Notes: generated by a model from the sequence alone, not told the origin. Shown: positions 17,402-30,625, numbered from the stretch's first letter. The stretch is DNA of 64,000 bases from Gordonia effusa NBRC 100432 (GCF_000241305.1 NZ_BAEH01000132.1:41662-105661); one strand, 5' to 3'. Program-made: numbers and translations.

Positions 17402-18376
17402 CTAGCGACCCCTGATCGACGACGTTTTAGCCGTCGTGAAAGTAGCGACACAGCTGAAGTCGCGATCACCTAATTTCCACGACGACGCCATCGGATACAG
17501 GTAGCTAATCTCGACACCTGAGTCGGACGCCGTGGGCGCGTACACCGACAACTGATCGAGGCACACTTGCGATTTCTTCTCTGCCTCGCTCGTGGTCGGG
17601 GCGCTTGTCCCGGTCAGGGTCGTCTCGTAATACACCTCGGCTAGATGCGGGGTGCTACAAGGCACAACGTCGAGGTCGGTAACTTTCGACTGGCCGTCGG
17701 TGGTCTTCTTCGACAGGTCCAGGTCCTTCAGACAGTCGCCGACCTTGACGTCCAGGCTGTTACTGGGAAGGGGGAATGTAAACGACGGCAAAACGGGCTT
17801 CGTCGTGGCGCTGCTGTTGGCGCTACTCGTGCTGCTGTTGTCATCATTGAGGGCCGCAATGCCGCCGAACACGACCAGCGCGACCAACCACAGTGACCCA
17901 CACGTGATTCCGGCGATCGCCAGGCCACGGCCCTTTTGTCCCCTGGACTTGATCTGGTTCAGTCCAACGATGCCGAAGATCACACCGAGAAGCCCGAAGC
18001 AAAACGGGACGATACCGAAGATCAGGGCGGTGATGGCCAAGCCGTTGGTGGTATTCGACTCCGGCCCGGCGGGTGGTTGCCCATACGGCGACCCGGGCGG
18101 CGGATAGCCTGGCTGCTGCTGATACCCGGCCTGCGGTTGATACCCCGGCTGCTGTGGATATCCAGGCAGCTCTGGATGCCCCGATTGCTGCTGATACCCG
18201 GCCTGCGGTTGATACCCCGGCTGGGACGGATAGCCCTGCGCCGGATCGGGCTGCGGCTGATAACCCGGCTGCGACGAATATCCCTGTTGCGGCGGGTAAT
18301 TCTGCTGCGGTTGATATCCAGGTTGGGCCGGCGGCTGGCTCGGATCCCAGCCCGACGGTCCCGGTGGTTGTGACAT
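17402..18376 (-). CDS. DUF4190 membrane protein with PQGY repeats and septum-formation-like domain
   Basis: A 324-residue protein. Residues 1-105 are low-complexity repeats of the form GYxPQ/GYQQQ, rich in proline, glutamine and tyrosine. Two membrane helices follow ([20 protein letters not shown] and [20 protein letters not shown]), the DUF4190 pattern with the turn [16 protein letters not shown] between them. The external part (about 205-324) contains [39 protein letters not shown] and DRDFSCVAT, with four cysteines, as in actinobacterial septum-formation/DUF4190 proteins. Role unknown, probably envelope-related. A leaderless -10 lies 8 bases before the ATG. Confidence 0.8.
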   Translation of the reverse strand: MSQPPGPSGWDPSQPPAQPGYQPQQNYPPQQGYSSQPGYQPQPDPAQGYPSQPGYQPQAGYQQQSGHPELPGYPQQPGYQPQAGYQQQPGYPPPGSPYGQPPAGPESNTTNGLAITALIFGIVPFCFGLLGVIFGIVGLNQIKSRGQKGRGLAIAGITCGSLWLVALVVFGGIAALNDDNSSTSSANSSATTKPVLPSFTFPLPSNSLDVKVGDCLKDLDLSKKTTDGQSKVTDLDVVPCSTPHLAEVYYETTLTGTSAPTTSEAEKKSQVCLDQLSVYAPTASDSGVEISYLYPMASSWKLGDRDFSCVATFTTAKTSSIRGR

Positions 18377-18382
18377 AGCGGT

Positions 18383-21356
<2,974 letters not shown>

Positions 21357-21650
21357 CAGATCCTCCTGAAGTTCACAAATCCCAGTATCGAACTTGCTGG
21401 CGTGGCCCGCAGCGCGTGCGTTATCGAACTCAGGCTCGCACACGGACAGTCCACACCCGATGGGTTGATCCTAAACCCTTCATGGGGACAAAGCGGAGCG
21501 GGTCCTACGAACTGTCGTATTTGATTGCGTCGAGGGCAGTTTTGGCCGGTCGCGGCCTATCGGTCGGGCGACCGCGACGCGCCGCGCGGTCGCTTCGTCG
21601 CTTGGCTCGGCCCGTTCGCTCACCACGACTGGACAGTTCGCGGGCAGTGC
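21357..21650. other. Divergent intergenic region between ctaD and fecB
   Basis: About 300 bases without a gene, holding the ctaD ribosome binding site at one end and the fecB promoter at the other. CGGACAGTCC (near 21435) is a short palindrome. Nothing else can be supported. Confidence 0.4.
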
Positions 21651-21656
21651 TAGCGT
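21651..21656 (+). promoter_or_regulatory. Leaderless -10 of fecB
   Basis: TAGCGT lies 6 bases before the GTG at 21663, leaving no room for a ribosome binding site. Confidence 0.5.
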
Positions 21657-21662
21657 AATCGG

Positions 21663-22691
21663 GTGTTGCGCACCTCTTCTCCTAGTCATAAGGCCAGGCC
21701 TGCCCGGGCTGGCCGGACTACGCTGCGGATCGCACTCGCCGGCGTCGTCGCCGTCGGGGTGCTGAGCGGCTGCGGAGAGGAACCTCCGTTGACGACGCCG
21801 GACGGCAAACTCATCTCGACGTCAACGACGCGAATCGCCGACGTCAACGTTGTGTCGGCCGATCGCGACTTCGCGCGCACCTGTTTGGCACCCACAGCTC
21901 CCGACGCCGGCAAATCCGACGTCGCGCGCATTGTGGTCACCGACCCCGCGCTGCTGGACGCGGTCTGCGGGCTGGGGATCGGACCGAAAGTCGTGGCGGT
22001 CACGGCCCCCGCCGGTTCAGTCCCGACCTACCTCGGACCACAACTCACGGGCGTACCGGCCATCGGCGCCTCCCCCGACGCCGCAGCGGTCACGGCTGCG
22101 AAACCCGACGTCGTGCTGACTACCCCGAATACCGCGGCGTCGGCGAAGGCGTTCCGCTCCGCGAAGGTCGTATCCATCGCCCCCGGCCCGTGGCAGGATC
22201 GTTTCCGTTCTGTCGCAACGGCTTTGGCGCGCACCCAGGCCGGCGACGGACTACTCGATGAATTCGAGACCGAGGCTAAGAAGACCGGTCGGCGGATGGA
22301 CGCCCCGCACAGTGAGGTGTCGCTGGTCCGGTTCGGCGCTAACTCGGAGTCGATAGCGGGTACCGACTCGTTCGGTGGCCAGATCTTGTCCTTGGTCGGA
22401 GTCGCACGTCCGGCCGGTCAGCGTAGCCCCCAACAGTCCACGCTGACCGACAAGACATTCAAGAACGCCGATGGTGACCTAATCCTGGTCAGTTTCCAGG
22501 GTGACGCTGGCCTCGCACACGGCAAAGAGGTGCTGTTGTCCGACCGCTGGCTCGACATGGGTGCCCCGACCTGGAAACGCGTAATGATCGTCAACGACGA
22601 CGTCTGGTACCGCTCGTCGGGGCTCGCTGCCGCGTGGCTGGTCCTCAATGACATCAAAGGCTCGCTGGACGGAAATTCGGCACAGTTCTGA
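21663..22691 (+). CDS. fecB: FecB-like siderophore-binding lipoprotein
   Basis: A 342-residue substrate-binding lipoprotein of the iron-siderophore type. The signal peptide ends in the lipobox LSGC near residue 38. The periplasmic-binding fold shows VCGLGIGPKVVAVTAP, PDAAAVTAAKPDVVLTTPN and a C-terminal ALV-type region ending SSGLAAAWLVLNDI. In mycobacteria FecB binds ferri-carboxymycobactin and is linked to envelope integrity. No permease or ATPase is adjacent. Place beside ctaD matches Rv3044. Confidence 0.85.
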   Translation: MLRTSSPSHKARPARAGRTTLRIALAGVVAVGVLSGCGEEPPLTTPDGKLISTSTTRIADVNVVSADRDFARTCLAPTAPDAGKSDVARIVVTDPALLDAVCGLGIGPKVVAVTAPAGSVPTYLGPQLTGVPAIGASPDAAAVTAAKPDVVLTTPNTAASAKAFRSAKVVSIAPGPWQDRFRSVATALARTQAGDGLLDEFETEAKKTGRRMDAPHSEVSLVRFGANSESIAGTDSFGGQILSLVGVARPAGQRSPQQSTLTDKTFKNADGDLILVSFQGDAGLAHGKEVLLSDRWLDMGAPTWKRVMIVNDDVWYRSSGLAAAWLVLNDIKGSLDGNSAQF

Positions 22692-22705
22692 CCGAGCGCC
22701 GAAGC

Positions 22706-22770
22706 CTGCCCACAGTTAGATCGTGGTTGGCGTCAATAATTGTCGTGTGCCCGCGAATTTCTGTGGGGTA
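22706..22770. repeat. 65-bp degenerate palindromic element, copy 1
   Basis: The right half, ATTGTCGTG at 22739-22747 and TCTGTGGGGTA at 22760-22770, is identical in sequence and spacing to the element at 29457-29521. The left half (centre 22738) keeps CCCACAG and part of the inner arm. It lies after fecB and before the end of the minus-strand lipoprotein gene, so it may act as a terminator. Confidence 0.6.
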
Positions 22771-22817
22771 CCACGTCCGCCAACGGGGTCGGCTCACCGA
22801 TTCGCCGGCGGCGCCGT

Positions 22818-23246
22818 TCAGCAGGCACCCTGCTCCCCCACCTTGACCACCGAAAGCACCGCCTGCCCCTCGGTCACCGTCTCACCGGCCGCGGGTGTCT
22901 GCGCGACGACCACCCAATTCGAATCCAGCACCTGCTTGCGACCGGCTCCGGTGGCGTCCTTGCTTCGCGAAAAGAAGACACCCGCCTCCTGGATCTTGTC
23001 TTGCGCCGCTTGCAGATTCATACACACCACATTCGGCATTGTCGCCACTGCTTGCGTGGTCGAGGGAGCTGCCGCATCGGGCGACGGTTCGGAACCCTGG
23101 ACCGGCTTGGTTACCGGCACCGATGCGGCGGCAGTAGTCGGGGTGGGGCTGGTCGATGTCGACTCAGTCGATGCCGCACATCCCGCCATTGTGAAGCCGG
23201 CAATCACGATCAACGTTGCGACCCAAAGCTTTTGACGTTTTTCCAT
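22818..23246 (-). CDS. Small PASTA-like lipoprotein
   Basis: A 142-residue exported protein. A hydrophobic signal ends at the lipobox MAGC (about residue 22), followed by a threonine/serine/proline-rich linker to residue 65. The last 75 residues resemble one PASTA domain: MPNVVCMNLQAAQDKIQEAG, then the VVAQTPAAGETVTEGQAVLS pattern typical of the repeat. Such domains can bind peptidoglycan fragments, but one divergent copy is weak evidence. It is convergent with fecB. Confidence 0.75.
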   Translation of the reverse strand: MEKRQKLWVATLIVIAGFTMAGCAASTESTSTSPTPTTAAASVPVTKPVQGSEPSPDAAAPSTTQAVATMPNVVCMNLQAAQDKIQEAGVFFSRSKDATGAGRKQVLDSNWVVVAQTPAAGETVTEGQAVLSVVKVGEQGAC

Positions 23247-23336
23247 CGCGCCAGCATGTCATCGGATTGACGAGTAGAACCAGTGATCGCAGGCGATTGG
23301 ATCGTTCGGACCACAGTTCAGGCGGTGAGTTCGGCA

Positions 23337-23867
23337 CTACGCCCGCTCGCCGGTCACGTCCCACCAGTGATGCACCGGGTCATGGATGAAATATCGAGCG
23401 AGGGTGTCGGTAGTGAAGAAGGACCCGTTGCTTCGACGTCCGGTACGTTCCCATTGCCGGCCAGTCACCGTCGCGAATCTTCCAGCGAGATCCGTTGCCG
23501 CCGAACGCAATTCAACCGCCACGTCGCTCGGGATCTGCTCGTCGTACCGACCCTGCTCCGCCGTGGCATCCTGGTCCCAATTCGGAAACAGCGGATCGTT
23601 CCGGGTCAGCATGAGCCGCAATCGGTCATCGAAGACCTGCGTGCAGTCGCGCACGTGGCAGCCATATTCGAGTGCCGACCACGTACCTGGCCTCGGTCGC
23701 TGGCCAAGGTTCTGGCCGCCGCCCAGCAAGTCCGCGAACCTGTCGGCGACATCGCGCAATAGCTGCGGCACCGTGCTGACATCGATCACCGACGCGTCGA
23801 ATCCGCAATCACCGCATTGCCGTTCGATCACCCAGGTCCAGTCCTTATCGTCGGGCTCGATGCACAT
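23337..23867 (-). CDS. DinB-family protein
   Basis: A 176-residue protein with a DinB/YfiT-like four-helix fold. Conserved pieces are GTWSALEYGCHVRDCTQVFD, containing one metal-ligand histidine, and the C-terminal ARYFIHDPVHHWWDVTG with the HxxHHxxD triad. In actinobacteria many of these are mycothiol-dependent transferases; this is not shown here. The N-terminus has two cysteines (CGDCG). It is divergent from the PPOX gene, 51 bases apart. Confidence 0.82.
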   Translation of the reverse strand: MCIEPDDKDWTWVIERQCGDCGFDASVIDVSTVPQLLRDVADRFADLLGGGQNLGQRPRPGTWSALEYGCHVRDCTQVFDDRLRLMLTRNDPLFPNWDQDATAEQGRYDEQIPSDVAVELRSAATDLAGRFATVTGRQWERTGRRSNGSFFTTDTLARYFIHDPVHHWWDVTGERA

Positions 23868-23905
23868 GCGATCAGAATAGACATCGCGGTGTCAGACCCC
23901 GCACG

Positions 23906-23911
23906 TAAACT
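23906..23911 (+). promoter_or_regulatory. Leaderless -10 of the PPOX gene
   Basis: TAAACT lies 7 bases before the ATG at 23919. The same hexamer precedes dapD. Confidence 0.5.
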
Positions 23912-23918
23912 GGCGCCC

Positions 23919-24317
23919 ATGGCAAACACAGTTCCTAGTGGATACGAAGACCTCCTCCAGCGACCCATCGTCGGCGTGCTGACAACCGTCTCGCCCGATG
24001 GCGTTCCCAACTCGACTCCCATGTGGTTCTTGTGGGATGACTCGACGTCGCAGTTGCGTTTCACCCACACCAATGCCCGCAAGAAGATCAAGAACCTGCA
24101 GGTCAATCCCAACTTTTCGTTTACCATCACCGACCCGGACAACGCATACCGCTATCTCGAGGTGCGCGGTACGTTCGGCTCCGTCGAGCCCGACCCCACC
24201 GGTTCGATGTACGTCACACTCGGCAAGCGCTACGGCAACGCCGAACAAGCGCCGCCCCCGGACTCCGCCGATCGGGTAATTCTCAATCTGACGGCGACCT
24301 ACTTCGGAAAGAAGTAG
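23919..24317 (+). CDS. PPOX-class F420-dependent oxidoreductase
   Basis: A 132-residue split-barrel flavin/deazaflavin protein related to Rv1155-type enzymes. Marks: GVLTTVSPDGVPNSTPMWF near residue 20, LRFTHTNARKKIKNLQVNPN near 45 and YRYLEVRGTFGSVEPDPTG near 70. It probably reduces a small molecule with F420H2; the F420 genes fbiA and fbiB are 21 kb away in this window. The start is fixed by homology and by the -10 seven bases upstream; an upstream in-frame extension to 23817 is rejected. Confidence 0.83.
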   Translation: MANTVPSGYEDLLQRPIVGVLTTVSPDGVPNSTPMWFLWDDSTSQLRFTHTNARKKIKNLQVNPNFSFTITDPDNAYRYLEVRGTFGSVEPDPTGSMYVTLGKRYGNAEQAPPPDSADRVILNLTATYFGKK

Positions 24318-24358
24318 TCACCCTGGATCTTCACGCACTGTGGCGCCCAGGAACAGGC

Positions 24359-27205
24359 ATGGTCCTGTGGCACGAAGCGGAGTTGTCACCGCCCTTGCCA
24401 GAACCGTTGCGCTCGAAGAAGTTTCGCCACAAGACAGCATTCGTCGGGGCAGACGGGAAGCGGACGTTCCTGACAACCGCGGTGGTCGGAATCACGGGCA
24501 CCGTCGACTTGCTCGACGCCCTCGCCGAGGCCCCCGACGACGAGTTGTCCGGCGAACTGCGCTACTACCGTCATCTGCTCACGGGCGTACGCGCATTCGT
24601 CGCATCGGGTGCGGTGGCGCCCGCTGTCGTCGCCGTCGCCGACGAACCGCTGCTGCGCTGGCAGATCGTCCCCACTCCGGTGTGGCGTGGCTGGTTCGCC
24701 GCGCTCAATCACGCATCCCCGCCTGCTCTCGACGCCAACGGCGGCACAGAAGCTATCGCCGACCTCGCTGCCGAATTCGTCGACTACGAGTGCCGACAGC
24801 GGTGCCGCGACATAGCCGCGGAATCGATCGCCACCCCGGCGTTGCGCGCCCTGCTTCCCGACGCCGTCGATGAACTGCCATTTTCGCCGGGCAAAGGCGC
24901 GTCAGCGTGGGCAGCGTGGTCGGGCAGTGTCGCCGCCGGAGAATCCACCCTGCTGCTGCGCCTCTATGAGCCGCACTCGCCAGCCGATGACTTGACCTTC
25001 GACGACCCCGCCTTCGAGCCGGTCGATACTCCCGAACGCTGGCGCCTGGCGGTATGCCGGCGGCTGGTCGACGGTGCGGTCGAGGCGGTGGTCCCTCACC
25101 GACTCGAACCGACCGAACTGGATTCCCTGACAACCGATCTCGCGGGCGCGGTGAAAGCCTGGCCGCAACTCACCGACGCTGACCACGATCCACACAACCT
25201 CGACTTTCTGTTGCCAACAACGCTGACCGAGGAGTTCTTGGCCACCGGCGCGACCGCACTCGCCGAGAGCGGTATACAAGTTCTGTTGCCACGCACCATC
25301 GCGACAGTGCGGCCCACGCTGTCGATTCGCGCGCTACCGGTCGGGCTCAGTTCTGCGGTCAACACGATGGTCGGCCTCGACGACGTCCGAAACTTCGAAT
25401 GGCGGCTGGCACTGGGCGATTCACCCGATGCCACACTGCTCAGTCAATCCGATCTCGACGAGCTGGCGCACCAGCAAGGCAGTCTGGTCCGTATCCGCGG
25501 TCGATGGGTTACCGCCGAGGACGCGGCACTTACCCGCGCCGCGCAATTCATTGCCGCGCAACGTATTCAATCGGCCTCGGATCATCCCGCCGATGTCGGC
25601 GAGCTATTCGGCCTCGTCACCGGCGATACCCTACCGGTACCGGTCAGCTCGGTTCAGGGACTGTCCTGGCTTGACGATGCCATCACCGGATCGCTTATCC
25701 CCCAAGATCTTTCCGCGCCCGACATGCTGACCGCTACTCTGCGCCCGTATCAACAACGCGGTTTCGAATGGCTCGCCTACCTGGCCCAACACGGCATCGG
25801 CGGAGTACTCGCCGACGATATGGGTCTGGGTAAGACCATTCAGGTAATCGCCCTGACATGCCACGACCTCGCGTCGGCAGCCGGCGAAGCACCGACTGCC
25901 GACAGCGCTACCGAGGCATCGCTCGTCGTCTGTCCGATGTCGTTGGTTGGCAACTGGGAACGGGAGTTCGCCCGCTTCGCTCCCACCGTTCGCACGGTGG
26001 TCCATCACGGCTCGCAGCGCAGTAGCGGCGACGACTTCGCGAAGGCGGTCGCCCACGCCGACGTGGTCATCACGACCTTCGCCCTGGTCGCGCGCGACAG
26101 TGACCTACTGACCCGATTCCACTGGCGTCGGGTGATTGTCGACGAGGCGCAGCACGTCAAAAATGTCGCGACCCGACAGGCAAAGGCGCTTCGTCTATTG
26201 CCCACCGGCCACCGCATCGCGTTGACCGGTACCCCGGTGGAGAATCGGCTGGAGGACCTGCGCGCCGTCGTCGATCTCGTCAACCCGGGCCTATTGGGCA
26301 GTCCCTCGGTATTTCGCGCGCGTTTCGCCGATCCTATTGAGCGCGAACGAGATAGCGGTGCACTGCGCCGGCTTACCGCGATTACGCGCCCGTTCATCCT
26401 GCGGCGGGAAAAGACTGACCCGGCCATCGAGGCGGACCTGCCGGCGAAGACCGAACTGACCGTTCGGACCAACCTGACCGTTGAGCAAGCCGCCTTGTAT
26501 CGAGCTGTCATTGACGACCTGATGGAAGCTCTTAGCGATCCGCTACAGCTCGCGCTACGTCGGCGCACCGTTCTCGCGGCGCTCACCAGGCTCAAACAGG
26601 TCTGCAATCATCCCGCCCACTATCTTGCCGACGGGTCAAAGATGTTACGGCGCAACGCACATCGCTCCGGTAAGGTCGAGTTGTTGACCGACATTCTCAC
26701 CACGGTGACCGCTGAGGGCGATCGGACGCTGGTGTTCACCCAGTTCGCCGCGTTCGCGCACCTATTGGCACCGTGGCTTACCGAACAGCTCGGCGTCGAG
26801 ATCCCCGTTCTGCACGGCGGAATGCCACGACCCGCCCGCGATCAACTGGTCGCCGATTTCCAATCTGGCGACGGGCCGCCCGCACTATTGGCAACACTCA
26901 AAGCCGGCGGCACCGGCCTCAATCTCACCGCCGCGAACCAGGTTGTGCACGTGGATCGTTGGTGGAATCCCGCGGTCGAGCAGCAGGCCACCGACCGCGC
27001 GTACCGAATCGGGCAGCAGCGTGCGGTCCAGGTCCGCAAATTTGTTTGCGTTGGCACGTTGGAAGAACGGATCGACGAAATGATCACTGCCAAAAAGGAA
27101 TTGGCCGGGTTGACCGTCAACGCCGGGGAGCATTGGCTCGGCGACGTCGGCGACGAAGAACTATTCGAACTCTTTCGGTTACGCGACGAGGCGGTCAGCG
27201 AATGA
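24359..27205 (+). CDS. helZ: SNF2-family helicase (HelZ-like)
   Basis: A 948-residue Swi2/Snf2 ATPase. The N-terminal 450 residues contain the SNF2_N-associated region ending LRPYQQRGFEWLAYLAQHGI. Motor motifs: ADDMGLGKTIQVIAL (I), RVIVDEAQHVKN (II, DEAQ), ALTGTPVENRLEDL (III), RTLVFTQFAAFAHLLAPWL (IV) and ATDRAYRIGQQRAVQVRKF (VI). It moves along or remodels DNA-protein complexes. The ATG at 24359 has AGGA upstream, yet the frame before it (LDLHALWRPGTG) resembles the usual N-terminus, so a rarer upstream start is possible. A SWIM protein follows 18 bases on, as in Rv2101-Rv2102. Confidence 0.88.
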   Translation: MVLWHEAELSPPLPEPLRSKKFRHKTAFVGADGKRTFLTTAVVGITGTVDLLDALAEAPDDELSGELRYYRHLLTGVRAFVASGAVAPAVVAVADEPLLRWQIVPTPVWRGWFAALNHASPPALDANGGTEAIADLAAEFVDYECRQRCRDIAAESIATPALRALLPDAVDELPFSPGKGASAWAAWSGSVAAGESTLLLRLYEPHSPADDLTFDDPAFEPVDTPERWRLAVCRRLVDGAVEAVVPHRLEPTELDSLTTDLAGAVKAWPQLTDADHDPHNLDFLLPTTLTEEFLATGATALAESGIQVLLPRTIATVRPTLSIRALPVGLSSAVNTMVGLDDVRNFEWRLALGDSPDATLLSQSDLDELAHQQGSLVRIRGRWVTAEDAALTRAAQFIAAQRIQSASDHPADVGELFGLVTGDTLPVPVSSVQGLSWLDDAITGSLIPQDLSAPDMLTATLRPYQQRGFEWLAYLAQHGIGGVLADDMGLGKTIQVIALTCHDLASAAGEAPTADSATEASLVVCPMSLVGNWEREFARFAPTVRTVVHHGSQRSSGDDFAKAVAHADVVITTFALVARDSDLLTRFHWRRVIVDEAQHVKNVATRQAKALRLLPTGHRIALTGTPVENRLEDLRAVVDLVNPGLLGSPSVFRARFADPIERERDSGALRRLTAITRPFILRREKTDPAIEADLPAKTELTVRTNLTVEQAALYRAVIDDLMEALSDPLQLALRRRTVLAALTRLKQVCNHPAHYLADGSKMLRRNAHRSGKVELLTDILTTVTAEGDRTLVFTQFAAFAHLLAPWLTEQLGVEIPVLHGGMPRPARDQLVADFQSGDGPPALLATLKAGGTGLNLTAANQVVHVDRWWNPAVEQQATDRAYRIGQQRAVQVRKFVCVGTLEERIDEMITAKKELAGLTVNAGEHWLGDVGDEELFELFRLRDEAVSE

Positions 27206-27223
27206 GCCGGCGGAGGCGTCACG

Positions 27224-27961
27224 ATGGCGACTAAGCGGCAACCGCCGATCCGGGCGTACGGGGTCACCGAGTGGTCCAGAGCGTTCCTGTCGGTGATCGA
27301 TCAATCCCAACATCGCCGAGTCACCAAGGCACGCAGCTACTTTCGTGAGCGGCACGTCCATCGTCTCAGTATCGGGAAGGGAATCGTCGGCGCCACCGTG
27401 GACGGCAGTCAGCTCACGCCCTTCGAGACCACACTGCGCACCCGCACCGTCGACGCCGCGACCGTCGTAGACCTGCTGCGTCAGCGCGACGCCCTCGACG
27501 ATCTTATGGCGGTCGCGCGCGGCGAACAGCCCACAATATTGCGCGAACTGGTCGCCCCGACCGAGGCAGCCGACGTCGTCGCCGCTTGTACCTGTCCGAT
27601 CGACGACACCTGCATTCACGTGCTCGCCGTAGCCTTCGAAGTCGCAGCCGAAATCGACCGTCGCTCATCTACTTTGCTGACCGTGATGGGCGCAGATCTA
27701 GCCGACCTACTTGCCCGCCAGACCGACCGCGGTGAGTCTACCGGCGCCGAATCCACTACGCCGCTGCAGATCACCGACTACTTCGGCGACAATCAGCCGC
27801 TACCCAATTTGCCTGCGCCACCATCGTTTCGAGTGTTCACCGAATTCGATGCCAGTGCGCTGCGAGCGGCACTTCGGGCCAGCGGGGTCGGCGCACTCGA
27901 CGTTGCCGAGGCAACCGACGAACTGACCGAACTCTACGAACACATCACCGACGGCGACTGA
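27224..27961 (+). CDS. SWIM zinc-finger protein
   Basis: A 245-residue protein. The SWIM finger is CTCPIDDTCIHVLAVAFEVA near residues 125-145 (CxC, then CxH). The first half (WSRAFLSVIDQSQHRRVTKA, then GIVGATVDGS) matches the usual SWIM-containing partner of bacterial SNF2 helicases. SWIM domains bind DNA or proteins. GGAGG lies 7 bases before the ATG. It forms an operon with the helicase and probably works with it. Confidence 0.85.
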   Translation: MATKRQPPIRAYGVTEWSRAFLSVIDQSQHRRVTKARSYFRERHVHRLSIGKGIVGATVDGSQLTPFETTLRTRTVDAATVVDLLRQRDALDDLMAVARGEQPTILRELVAPTEAADVVAACTCPIDDTCIHVLAVAFEVAAEIDRRSSTLLTVMGADLADLLARQTDRGESTGAESTTPLQITDYFGDNQPLPNLPAPPSFRVFTEFDASALRAALRASGVGALDVAEATDELTELYEHITDGD

Positions 27962-28036
27962 GCTCTGCCGCACTAGGCGCCTGGAGGGAGAATGCCCCTC
28001 GCCCGTCACGGCGTAGCAGTTTCAGTCGAACAAGAC

Positions 28037-29428
28037 TCATGGCCAGCCTTCGATGGCGTCCACCGCACCGTCGCTGATGGCCTTCGCCAATTGCGCATGG
28101 TCGCGGTCATTCTGTTCGGCATAAGCGAAAGCGAAGGCGGACAACGCTTCTGCCGCCTTGTCCGAGGTGCCGAGGTAATCGTTGATTGCTTTTACATCAC
28201 CGCTGCGGGCGTGTGCGCGGGCCAGGACGTGGCCACACGCGGTCGCGAACTGCGCCAGGCGCGAAGCGATCATCTCGCCCTTGGGAATTACCTTTCCATC
28301 CCGGAATTGCCGCACGTAGAAGTCCAACGCGTCCAAGTCGCCTGAGTCGGGTCCCTTGATCGACGTCCAGCCGACGAACATGTCCGTCGCACTCTGAATC
28401 ATGCGCTGTCCGTGGATAACTCGCGAACCGTGGTTGTCGTATGGGCTTGTCCCCAAGAATTGCTCGTATACCGACGGCCCGGCTTGTTTCACCTGCAGGA
28501 AGATGGGGTCGCTGGTCCGCCGCTCCTCGCTGAGTGTCAAGAAGACCCGCATCCCGACACTTCCCACACCGACGACCTGCTGTACGGCGTCAACCAGGTC
28601 GTAGCGGGACCATAGCGAAGAAATATGGTCGGGGACCGATTTCTGGTACGCGGCGACAATCGCTTCCAATTCGTCGTGGTGGTCGCGTAAGGCGTGTGTC
28701 CGGTACGGCGGATCTTCGGTGATACGGCGTCCGCCATCGACAACCGCGGTGAGCTTCTTGAAGGCGCCCCGATTCGACCGCTTGGCCGCGCGTTTCTCGA
28801 TGATCTGGTCGAGCCGGTGGTCGTCGTCATCGGTGGTATAGCCGACAAGTTGTTCGGTGCTGACGCTGTCGTACCAAATGTCGAGTTCGGGCCACGTCGC
28901 ATAGGTGGCGATCCAATCTCGGTACCCGGCGAAACCCGCCGCGACCGCCGCCTTGGCTACGTCGGCGACACCGTTCGATCGAGCCAGAATCACCAGACTT
29001 GCCAAGAACCGCTTCACATCCCATTCGAACGGGCCGGGCAGAGTCTCGTCGAAGTCGCGGAGATCGAATGCGAGATTGCGTTCCGGAGTGTTCCAGAGTC
29101 CGAAGTTCAGGACATGCGCGTCACCGCACAGCTGGACTGTGATGCCGGTATTCGGCGCCGACGCCAGGTCGGCCGCCATGACCGCCGCCGCTCCGCGATA
29201 GTAGGTCCACGGCGATGCCGCCATTCGGCCGTGCCGCAGCGGAAGCAGGTTCTGGTCGCGAATACTGTTCTGCGCCAATATTGTTCGCAGCGCATCGTGT
29301 CCGCGCGTCTTCTCATCCCACTGACCCAACGCCCGGCGCCCCACCACTTTGCGCTGTGCGGCGCCGTCGATCGCCACGATTTTGTTCGGCCGCGATGGGA
29401 AAGCGGAGTCGCCCTGCCACAAGCTCAT
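28037..29428 (-). CDS. DUF2252 family protein
   Basis: A 463-residue protein with kinase-like features of DUF2252: MAASPWTYYRGAAAVMAADL near residue 68, VQLCGDAHVLNFGLWNTPER near 97, FDLRDFDETLPGPFEWDVKR near 120 (aspartate-rich loop), and GQRMIQSATDMFVGWTS near 345. The set recalls aminoglycoside-phosphotransferase folds (HxD-N and DFD motifs), so a phosphotransferase role is possible. It has no obvious partner here. A GATAAT hexamer lies 6 bases before the ATG. Confidence 0.83.
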   Translation of the reverse strand: MSLWQGDSAFPSRPNKIVAIDGAAQRKVVGRRALGQWDEKTRGHDALRTILAQNSIRDQNLLPLRHGRMAASPWTYYRGAAAVMAADLASAPNTGITVQLCGDAHVLNFGLWNTPERNLAFDLRDFDETLPGPFEWDVKRFLASLVILARSNGVADVAKAAVAAGFAGYRDWIATYATWPELDIWYDSVSTEQLVGYTTDDDDHRLDQIIEKRAAKRSNRGAFKKLTAVVDGGRRITEDPPYRTHALRDHHDELEAIVAAYQKSVPDHISSLWSRYDLVDAVQQVVGVGSVGMRVFLTLSEERRTSDPIFLQVKQAGPSVYEQFLGTSPYDNHGSRVIHGQRMIQSATDMFVGWTSIKGPDSGDLDALDFYVRQFRDGKVIPKGEMIASRLAQFATACGHVLARAHARSGDVKAINDYLGTSDKAAEALSAFAFAYAEQNDRDHAQLAKAISDGAVDAIEGWP

Positions 29429-29434
29429 TCGGCC

Positions 29435-29440
29435 ATTATC
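29435..29440 (-). promoter_or_regulatory. Leaderless -10 of the DUF2252 gene
   Basis: GATAAT on the minus strand, 6 bases before the ATG at 29428; one base differs from TATAAT. Confidence 0.4.
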
Positions 29441-29456
29441 CCCCTACTGCCACCGC

Positions 29457-29521
29457 TACCCCACAGAAAAACCGGGGTTCACGACAATTATTGTCGTGAA
29501 CCCCGGTTCGTCTGTGGGGTA
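29457..29521. terminator. 65-bp near-perfect palindrome after nrdF, element copy 2
   Basis: Arms 29457-29488 and 29490-29521 pair at 30 of 32 positions around a single central base at 29489; outer ends are TACCCCACAGA and TCTGTGGGGTA. It starts right after the nrdF stop and precedes the DUF2252 promoter, so it should end nrdF transcripts. A degenerate copy lies at 22706-22770, so it may also be a mobile or dispersed element. Confidence 0.7.
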
Positions 29522-29523
29522 GA

Positions 29524-30537
<1,014 letters not shown>

Positions 30538-30579
30538 TCACAGACAAGAATTTGCGATTGCGTATCTGAGACTACTCGC

Positions 30580-30625
30580 AACAACCGGTAGTGGGCGGAG
30601 GCGCTCCGATGCACTAGATGGTGTG
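30580..30625 (-). promoter_or_regulatory. Pair of degenerate NrdR-box-like sites upstream of nrdF
   Basis: Site 1 (30580-30593) reads AACAA-CCGG-TAGTG and site 2 (30612-30625) CACTA-GATG-GTGTG, each 5+4+5 with partial symmetry to CACTA/TAGTG. Their centres are 32 bases apart, about three helical turns, the spacing usual for NrdR pairs. The nearest site is 55 bases before the nrdF start. Confidence 0.5.
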
